From Candidatus Kuenenia stuttgartensis (lineage in GTDB: Bacteria; Planctomycetota; Planctomycetia; Planctomycetales; Planctomycetaceae), in NCBI GenBank assembly GCA_945904015.1, contig CAMDPK010000016.1:1-64000 (forward strand): a DNA stretch of 64,000 bases, given 5' to 3'. A model generated the notes under the pieces. It worked only from the letters and a program-made list of their open reading frames with translations, searched no databases and was not told the DNA's origin. Made by a program: the position numbers and the translations under genes. Below, piece after piece: positions 59,237 through 64,000 of the stretch. Each line of letters starts with the position of its first letter. Position 1 is the first letter of the stretch.

Positions 59237-59254
59237 ATTGAATCCCTCTGCGAC

Positions 59255-59303
59255 AATCTGCACCATCTGCGTTTCAAAAATCCAAACGCAGATGCGGCAG
59301 ATT
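59255..59303. repeat. Palindromic element, family Q
   Basis: Arms AATCTGCACCATCTGCGTTT (59255-59274) and its near complement (59284-59303) with two mismatches. It lies in the 163-base gap between the kinase and the DUF1553 gene. Confidence 0.85.
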
Positions 59304-59399
59304 TTCAAAGAGGAGACTTACCGCGGCTTGCTGGTCGAGACTAAATTGGCTCCGCCCACCTGGATTCGTTCCCGTAACTCGCCCGCCGAGAGAACTTTG

Positions 59400-61925
59400 A
59401 TGCTATTCGACCGAGATCTGATCCCCGCTTGGAATCTCCGCGTTCAACTGCTGGCTCTGGCCTCAGTCTTGTTCGCGACGACAGCCTTCGCCGAGGGACC
59501 GCTGAAAGTCCTGCCCGATGCGGTCACGCTGTCCGACCCGTTTGCACGACGGCAGTTGTTGGTCGAGTCGAGCGGGCAGGATGCGACTCGCTCGGCAAAG
59601 TTCGTCAGTTCGCAGCCGAGCGTCGTGACCGTCGATGAGTCGGGTTACGTCCTGCCGGTCGCCGACGGGACCGCCGAGATCGGCATTGCCCTCGACGGAC
59701 AAACCTCGAAAGTGCCGGTCACGGTCAAAGGGATGTCGAACGCTCGCGCGGTGGACTTCTCGACCGAGATTGTGCCGCTGCTGAGCCGCTTCGGCTGCAA
59801 CGCCGGCGGCTGTCACGGCAAGCAAGGTGGCCAGAACGGATTTCAGATGTCGCTGTTCGGTTTCGACACCGAGTTCGATTACTCGGCGCTCGTGAAGGAA
59901 GCTCGCGGGCGGCGTGTCAATGTGTCGAACGCGAGCGGCAGTTTGTTGCTTCGCAAGTCGATCGGCGCTGCGCCGCACGGCGGCGGCCGTCGCATCGAAG
60001 TTGGCAGTGAGCCGTATCAGTTGCTGTTGAGCTGGATTGAATCGAGCGCTCCGGCCTCGTCGCCGGAAGTGCCGCGCGTCGTCAAGCTGCATGTGTCACC
60101 GAAAGAGCGTGTGTTGAATGTAGGACGGGCACTCCTGCCCGACTCTGTCGACTCAAGGCCGGAAGACAGGACGGGCAAGAGTGCCCATCCTACGAACTCG
60201 CAGCAGCAACTTGCGGTCGTCGCCGAGTACAGCGACGGATCGCAGCGTGACGTGACTCGACAAGCCGATTTCTCCAGCAACCTCGATGTCGTCGCATCGG
60301 TCTCGCCGGACGGACTTGTGAAGACCACCGGTCAAACGGGTGAGGCGGCGATCATGACTCGATACATGGGCCAAGTCGCGGTGTTTCTCGCACTAGTGCC
60401 GCATGGCGAGCCGCTCAAGGAGATCGCCAACTTCACCCCGAAGTGCGAGATCGACCGGCTGGTGGTCGAGAAGTGGAAGAAGCTGGGACTCAAGCCCTCG
60501 CCGCTGGTCGATGACGCGACGTTTCTGCGTCGAGTGACGCTCGATCTGTGCGGACGCTTGCCAACCTCGGATGAGGTGCGAGCCTTTTTGAATGACGCGA
60601 CTCCGACGAAGCGCGAGGCGGCTGTCGATCGGTTGCTGGAATCGCCCGACTATCCGGCGTTCTTCGCGTTGCGCTGGGGTTCGATCCTGCGAAACTCGAA
60701 TCTCGCCGGAGCCGACCGGGCGTCGTATGCGTTCAACAATTGGATCAAGGACCAAGTCGCTCGCAATGTGCCGTATGACGAGTTCGCTCGTGGCGTGATC
60801 GCGGCGTCGGGCGAGTGGCAGGACGCTCCACCGATCAATCGCTACTGGCAGATGCGCGATGACCTGTTGCATCAATCGACGGCCGACACGGCTCAGGTGT
60901 TTCTCGGTCTGCGGTTGCAATGCGCGAAGTGTCATCACCACCCGTACGAGCGGTACTCGCAAGAGGACTACTATGGTTTGTCCGGCTTCTTCACGCGGCT
61001 GGGCCAGAAATCGTTCGGTGAACCGCCGCCGTATTTCAATGCTCCGACCGTGACTCGCGGCGATCAGAACCCGCTGACGAAGCAGTCGCCGAAGCCGAAG
61101 TTTCTCGACGGCGACTACGCCGAGTTCTCCTCCGAACAAGACCCGCGGCACGCGCTGGTCGATTGGATGGCGAAGCCGGAGAACCCGTACTTCGCACGCA
61201 CTCTGGTCAACCGGCTGTGGGGACACTTCTTTGGCCGAGGCATCGTCCACGAAGTCGATGACCTGCGCGAGACGAACCCGCCGTCGAATCCCGAACTGCT
61301 GAAGTTCCTCGCCGACGATTTTCTGTCGCCGGCTCACAAGTTCGACATCAAGCACGCGATTCGGCAGATGGTCACGAGTCAGGTCTATCAGTTGTCGTCG
61401 CAACCGACGCCGGACAACGAACACGACCGGCAGAACTACGCCCGCTTTTACGCTCGCCGCTTGATCGCCGAGGTGTTCCTGGATTCGGTCAACCAGGCGA
61501 CCGGCGTCCGCGATCGCTTCAACGGCGTCGGAACGTCCGCGCGAGCAATCGACCTGCCGCATGAGAACTTCGGTTCGTACTTCCTCGACGCCTTCGACCG
61601 TCCGAAGCGAGTCACCGCTTGCGAGTGCGAACGCTCACCCGGCGCGACGTTGGCCCAAGTGCTGCTGCTTTCGAACTCTGATGAGATCGAGAACAAGCTC
61701 TCCAGCGGCGACGGCAAGATCGGCAAGTTCTTCGCCGAAAAAGAACACCGGCCGCTGAAGGATTTGATCGAAGAGTTGTACCTCGGCTCGCTGTCGCGTC
61801 TGCCGAGCAGTGACGAACTCAACACGGCGACGAAGTATCTCGACGGCGAGTCGGACAAACGCCAAGCCGCAGAGGATTTGCTCTGGACGCTGCTGAACTC
61901 GAAGGAGTTCATGTTCAATCACTGA
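59400..61925 (+). CDS. Exported DUF1549/DUF1553 protein with Ig-like and cytochrome-like motifs
   Basis: A protein of about 841 residues, typical of planctomycetes. Signal peptide (LRVQLLALASVLFATTAFA). Residues 35-115 form a bacterial Ig-like (BIG2) domain. CNAGGCHGKQGGQNGF is the variant heme-like motif of this family and CAKCHHHPYERY a second CxxCH. DUF1549 follows (RRVTLDLCGRLPTSDEVRAF) and DUF1553 (FARTLVNRLWGHFFGRG) to the end. Function unproven; often linked with polysaccharide use. A family B palindrome (60120-60193) is read in frame. The start at ATG 59400 is a choice; the frame is open upstream. Confidence 0.93.
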   Translation: MLFDRDLIPAWNLRVQLLALASVLFATTAFAEGPLKVLPDAVTLSDPFARRQLLVESSGQDATRSAKFVSSQPSVVTVDESGYVLPVADGTAEIGIALDGQTSKVPVTVKGMSNARAVDFSTEIVPLLSRFGCNAGGCHGKQGGQNGFQMSLFGFDTEFDYSALVKEARGRRVNVSNASGSLLLRKSIGAAPHGGGRRIEVGSEPYQLLLSWIESSAPASSPEVPRVVKLHVSPKERVLNVGRALLPDSVDSRPEDRTGKSAHPTNSQQQLAVVAEYSDGSQRDVTRQADFSSNLDVVASVSPDGLVKTTGQTGEAAIMTRYMGQVAVFLALVPHGEPLKEIANFTPKCEIDRLVVEKWKKLGLKPSPLVDDATFLRRVTLDLCGRLPTSDEVRAFLNDATPTKREAAVDRLLESPDYPAFFALRWGSILRNSNLAGADRASYAFNNWIKDQVARNVPYDEFARGVIAASGEWQDAPPINRYWQMRDDLLHQSTADTAQVFLGLRLQCAKCHHHPYERYSQEDYYGLSGFFTRLGQKSFGEPPPYFNAPTVTRGDQNPLTKQSPKPKFLDGDYAEFSSEQDPRHALVDWMAKPENPYFARTLVNRLWGHFFGRGIVHEVDDLRETNPPSNPELLKFLADDFLSPAHKFDIKHAIRQMVTSQVYQLSSQPTPDNEHDRQNYARFYARRLIAEVFLDSVNQATGVRDRFNGVGTSARAIDLPHENFGSYFLDAFDRPKRVTACECERSPGATLAQVLLLSNSDEIENKLSSGDGKIGKFFAEKEHRPLKDLIEELYLGSLSRLPSSDELNTATKYLDGESDKRQAAEDLLWTLLNSKEFMFNH
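60120..60193. repeat. Palindromic element, family B, inside the DUF1553 gene
   Basis: Arms 60120-60141 and 60172-60193 (GTAGGACGGGCACTCCTGCC type) pair with two or three mismatches. Read in frame as VGRALLPD ... RTGKSAHPTN between the N-terminal region and the second Ig-like part. Here GTAGGA is in a frame that avoids the TAG. Confidence 0.92.
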
Positions 61926-61934
61926 GCGGCAAAA

Positions 61935-61990
61935 CGTAGTCGAGGCGCTCCGTGACTCGAAAATCCCGGTCACGGAATGACCGGGCTACG
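61935..61990. repeat. Palindromic element, family O
   Basis: Outer ends CGTAG and CTACG, with inner CCGTGACTCG / GTCACGG and CCCGGTCA / TGACCGGG matches. It fills the gap between the DUF1553 stop and the rpoN stop and touches the latter. Confidence 0.8.
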
Positions 61991-63487
61991 TCAGTACACC
62001 CGTCGCTGCCGTGACGACGGAATGTTGAGCTTCTTGCGGTACTTCGTGACCGTGCGACGGGCGAGGTTGTAGCCGAGTTTCTTCATTTCCTCGACGAGCG
62101 CGTCGTCGCTGAGCGGGTCGTCTTTGTCTTCCTTGTCGATGACCTCTTGCAGCTTGATGCGGACGACGGCCCACGCGACATCGTCTTCACCGTCGTCGGT
62201 TTTCGTGCCGCCGCCGAAGAAGCGTTTCAGCGGAAATAGGCCGCGCGGGGTTTGAATCCATTTGTCATCGACGGCTCGCGAGACGGTCGTGACATGCACG
62301 CCGACGACGTCCGCGATCTGCTGCATTTTCAGCGGAGCGATGAACTCCGGACCTTTGTCGAGGAACTCTGTCTGCCGATCGACGATGGCTTGAGCGACTC
62401 GCTTGAGTGTGTTGTGACGCTGCTCGATGGATTCGATCAGCCACTTGGCCGATTCGATTTTCCGTTTGACGAATTCTTTGGTCGTCGCGTCGCAGCCGTT
62501 GCGGAGCATGTCGATGTATTTGCGGCTGATCCGCAGTTGCGGCAGCGTTTCTCTCGAAAGCCGCACGGCGTACTTGCCGTGGTCGTCCTGTTCGAGGAAC
62601 ACGTCGGGAGTCACGGTCTGCACCGGGACATGTTTGTAGCGGCGGCCGGGATGCGGATCGAGCCGCTCGCGCATCTCTTCGCGGGCCATCTTGATTGTGT
62701 CGATCGAATAGCCCGTCTTGCGTTCGATGACCGGCAGGCGGTTTTCGGCCAAGTCCTCGAAGTGCGAGGTGATGATCGTGATGACGACGTCGCGCAACGG
62801 CATGTCGTCGGTGACTTGCAGCAGCAGACTCTCTTTGACATCGCGGGCCGCGACGCCGGGTGGATCGAGCTTTTGAATGAGCTGCAAGACCTTCAGCGCG
62901 TCGTCATTGTTGATCTGATGGCCGAAGACTTGTGCCAGTTCCGGCAGCGAACTTTGCAGACGGCCATCCGCGTCGAGATTGTAGATCAGGTAATCGCCGA
63001 ATTCTCGCCACTCCGGCGAGAGGTCGTAGAAATGAAATTGTTCGAGCACATGCTCGATCAGAGTCGGCTCGTCTTCCTGGATGCTGGCCATCTGATCGAG
63101 ATGGCGTTCGCCGTCTTCGGAGATGCGGCCGGAGGACTGCCGCGACTCGGAGTTGAAGCTGTCGTCGTTCCAGTTCTCGTGCATTTCGAGGAGACGCTCG
63201 AAGTCCGCCTCGTTGTTGCCGTTCTCTTCGACTTTTAGCTCGCGAGCCTCAACCGGGGTCTCGGTCGCTTCTTCCTTGGCCTTGGCGATCTCGATGTTGC
63301 GTTCGGTGTCGGACTCGCCGTCCAAGTCGGCGTCGGCCAACAACGTTGGGTTTTCGCTCATTTCCTGGTCGATGCGCTCCTGCAACTCCATGATCGGAAG
63401 TTGCAGAATCTCCATCGACTGGATCATCCGCGGTGCCAGCTTCATCTGCTGGCTCATCCGCATCTGTTGTGAGAAGTTCATGTGCAT
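61991..63487 (-). CDS. rpoN: RNA polymerase sigma-54 factor
   Basis: Sigma-54 directs RNA polymerase to -24/-12 promoters and needs AAA+ activators. 498 residues. Region I is Gln-rich ([20 protein letters not shown]); region II is acidic; the core-binding domain has [18 protein letters not shown]; the DNA-binding part has [19 protein letters not shown]; the RpoN box near the end reads [23 protein letters not shown] 63487, or 63481. It starts 17 bases after recR, so both may share a transcript. Confidence 0.96.
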   Translation of the reverse strand: MHMNFSQQMRMSQQMKLAPRMIQSMEILQLPIMELQERIDQEMSENPTLLADADLDGESDTERNIEIAKAKEEATETPVEARELKVEENGNNEADFERLLEMHENWNDDSFNSESRQSSGRISEDGERHLDQMASIQEDEPTLIEHVLEQFHFYDLSPEWREFGDYLIYNLDADGRLQSSLPELAQVFGHQINNDDALKVLQLIQKLDPPGVAARDVKESLLLQVTDDMPLRDVVITIITSHFEDLAENRLPVIERKTGYSIDTIKMAREEMRERLDPHPGRRYKHVPVQTVTPDVFLEQDDHGKYAVRLSRETLPQLRISRKYIDMLRNGCDATTKEFVKRKIESAKWLIESIEQRHNTLKRVAQAIVDRQTEFLDKGPEFIAPLKMQQIADVVGVHVTTVSRAVDDKWIQTPRGLFPLKRFFGGGTKTDDGEDDVAWAVVRIKLQEVIDKEDKDDPLSDDALVEEMKKLGYNLARRTVTKYRKKLNIPSSRQRRVY

Positions 63488-63504
63488 GACGGAGACGATC
63501 TCTT

Positions 63505-64000
63505 TCAGAAACTCTGCCGGCCGCGCATGGCATCGGCGAGCATTTCTTTGTTGGCGAACTCTAGCACGCTCCCGGTGGCGATCCCGCGAGCGAGCCGCGT
63601 GATCTTCACGGAATCGTTCGCTAGGACGTTGCTAATAAACAACGCGGTGCCATCACCCTCAAGAGTCGGATTAGTGGCCATGACCAACTCGGTCACGCCG
63701 TCGCGGCGGATGCGGCGGACGAGCGCGTCGATCGTGAGCTGCTCCGGCCCGATCCCCTCCAGCGGCGAGAGGCGGCCTTGCAGGACGTGGTAGCAGCCAT
63801 CGAAGGCGTGCGAACCTTCGATGACCAACACGTCGCGCGGTTGCTCGACGATGCAGAGCACTTGATGATCGCGACGCGTGTCGCGGCAGATGTTGCACAG
63901 TTCGTTCTCGGTCAGATTGAAGCACTCGCGGCAGGGGCGGACGCGCGTCTTGACCGCTCGGATCGAATCGGCCAATTCAAACGCTTCGCCTTCGTCGGTC
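63505..64000 (-). CDS. recR: Recombination protein RecR, 5' end outside the window
   Basis: RecR helps RecO/RecA load at DNA gaps. About 165 residues are visible; the frame runs out of the window, so the N-terminal 30-40 residues are missing. The zinc finger [18 protein letters not shown] is near the visible start, followed by the Toprim domain ([30 protein letters not shown]) and the C-terminal Walker-B-like [17 protein letters not shown]. It is followed by rpoN on the same strand. Confidence 0.95.
   Translation of the reverse strand, partial: TDEGEAFELADSIRAVKTRVRPCRECFNLTENELCNICRDTRRDHQVLCIVEQPRDVLVIEGSHAFDGCYHVLQGRLSPLEGIGPEQLTIDALVRRIRRDGVTELVMATNPTLEGDGTALFISNVLANDSVKITRLARGIATGSVLEFANKEMLADAMRGRQSF

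Noticed and set aside
2436-60193. Calling the intergenic palindromes intrinsic terminators
   Set aside because: Only the stem before leuA is followed by a U-run; the others lack one and several lie inside coding sequences.
2436-61990. Possible CRISPR array among the repeated palindromes
   Set aside because: The copies are scattered singly, with different loops, and no regular repeat-spacer series or cas gene is present.
1-64000. tRNA, rRNA or insertion-sequence genes
   Set aside because: No cloverleaf, rRNA stretch or transposase was seen on either strand by eye; a covariance-model scan would be needed to exclude small RNAs fully.

Overview
The window looks like chromosomal DNA of a planctomycete (phylum Planctomycetota, probably order Planctomycetales). 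The case rests on family content. There is a DUF1549/DUF1553 protein with cytochrome-like motifs, a DUF1080 protein, Tat-exported Gfo/Idh/MocA oxidoreductases and a Tat-exported sugar phosphate isomerase. There are also LL-diaminopimelate aminotransferase, a membrane Ser/Thr kinase with a C-terminal helical region, and many exported hydrolases and heme proteins. The DNA is GC-rich. I see no rRNA, tRNA, prophage, insertion sequence or CRISPR array.

Layout. 1-2.4 kb: end of a Ser/Thr kinase gene overlapping apt. 2.5-5.7 kb (minus): an MFS transporter and leuA, with a leucine-rich leader peptide, antiterminator and intrinsic terminator upstream of leuA, i.e. a classical attenuator. 5.7-9.8 kb: small unknown proteins and a very large membrane protein with a spermidine-synthase-like domain. 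9.8-16.3 kb: xylA, hisI, hisG, an amino-acid-kinase-like gene, a DUF1028 protein and an acetylxylan-esterase-like hydrolase. 16.3-22.6 kb (minus): oxidoreductase, DUF1080 protein, CocE/NonD hydrolase, cupin and a CxxCH/terpenoid-cyclase-like protein. 22.7-25.9 kb: a YtrA-type GntR regulator with ABC ATPase and permease, with a palindromic operator on its promoter. 26-31.2 kb: sugar phosphate isomerase, hemolysin III family protein, site-2 protease, dapL, two zinc-ribbon membrane proteins and a DtxR-type regulator. 31.3-38.9 kb: S1-domain protein, a nucleotidyltransferase-like two-gene pair, an exported Pcm, ygfZ, a Gfo/Idh/MocA protein, a WD40 protein and acpS. 39-46.7 kb: serine hydrolase, penta-heme cytochrome, tagaturonate epimerase, gltX, a pyrimidine-dimer glycosylase family protein and ribokinase. 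46.7-64 kb: a PpiD/SurA-like protein with an inserted secretin-type domain, topA, plsY, BON protein, M42 peptidase, SUMF1-like lipoprotein, glpD, histidine kinase, DUF1549/DUF1553 protein, rpoN and truncated recR.

Two things stand out. First, the leuA attenuator is complete: promoter, leader peptide with 7 Leu in 15 codons, and mutually exclusive hairpins. Second, more than twenty palindromic elements of about 10 families are scattered through the window. Most lie between genes, but six lie in frame inside coding sequences: two in the spermidine-synthase-like gene, one in gltX, two in glpD and one in the DUF1553 gene. Others supply or touch the stop codons of xylA, plsY, gltX, rpoN and the PpiD-like gene. 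They resemble in concept REP sequences and the protein-invading Rickettsia palindromic elements, but the sequences are different. All calls come from reading the sequence; no database search was possible.
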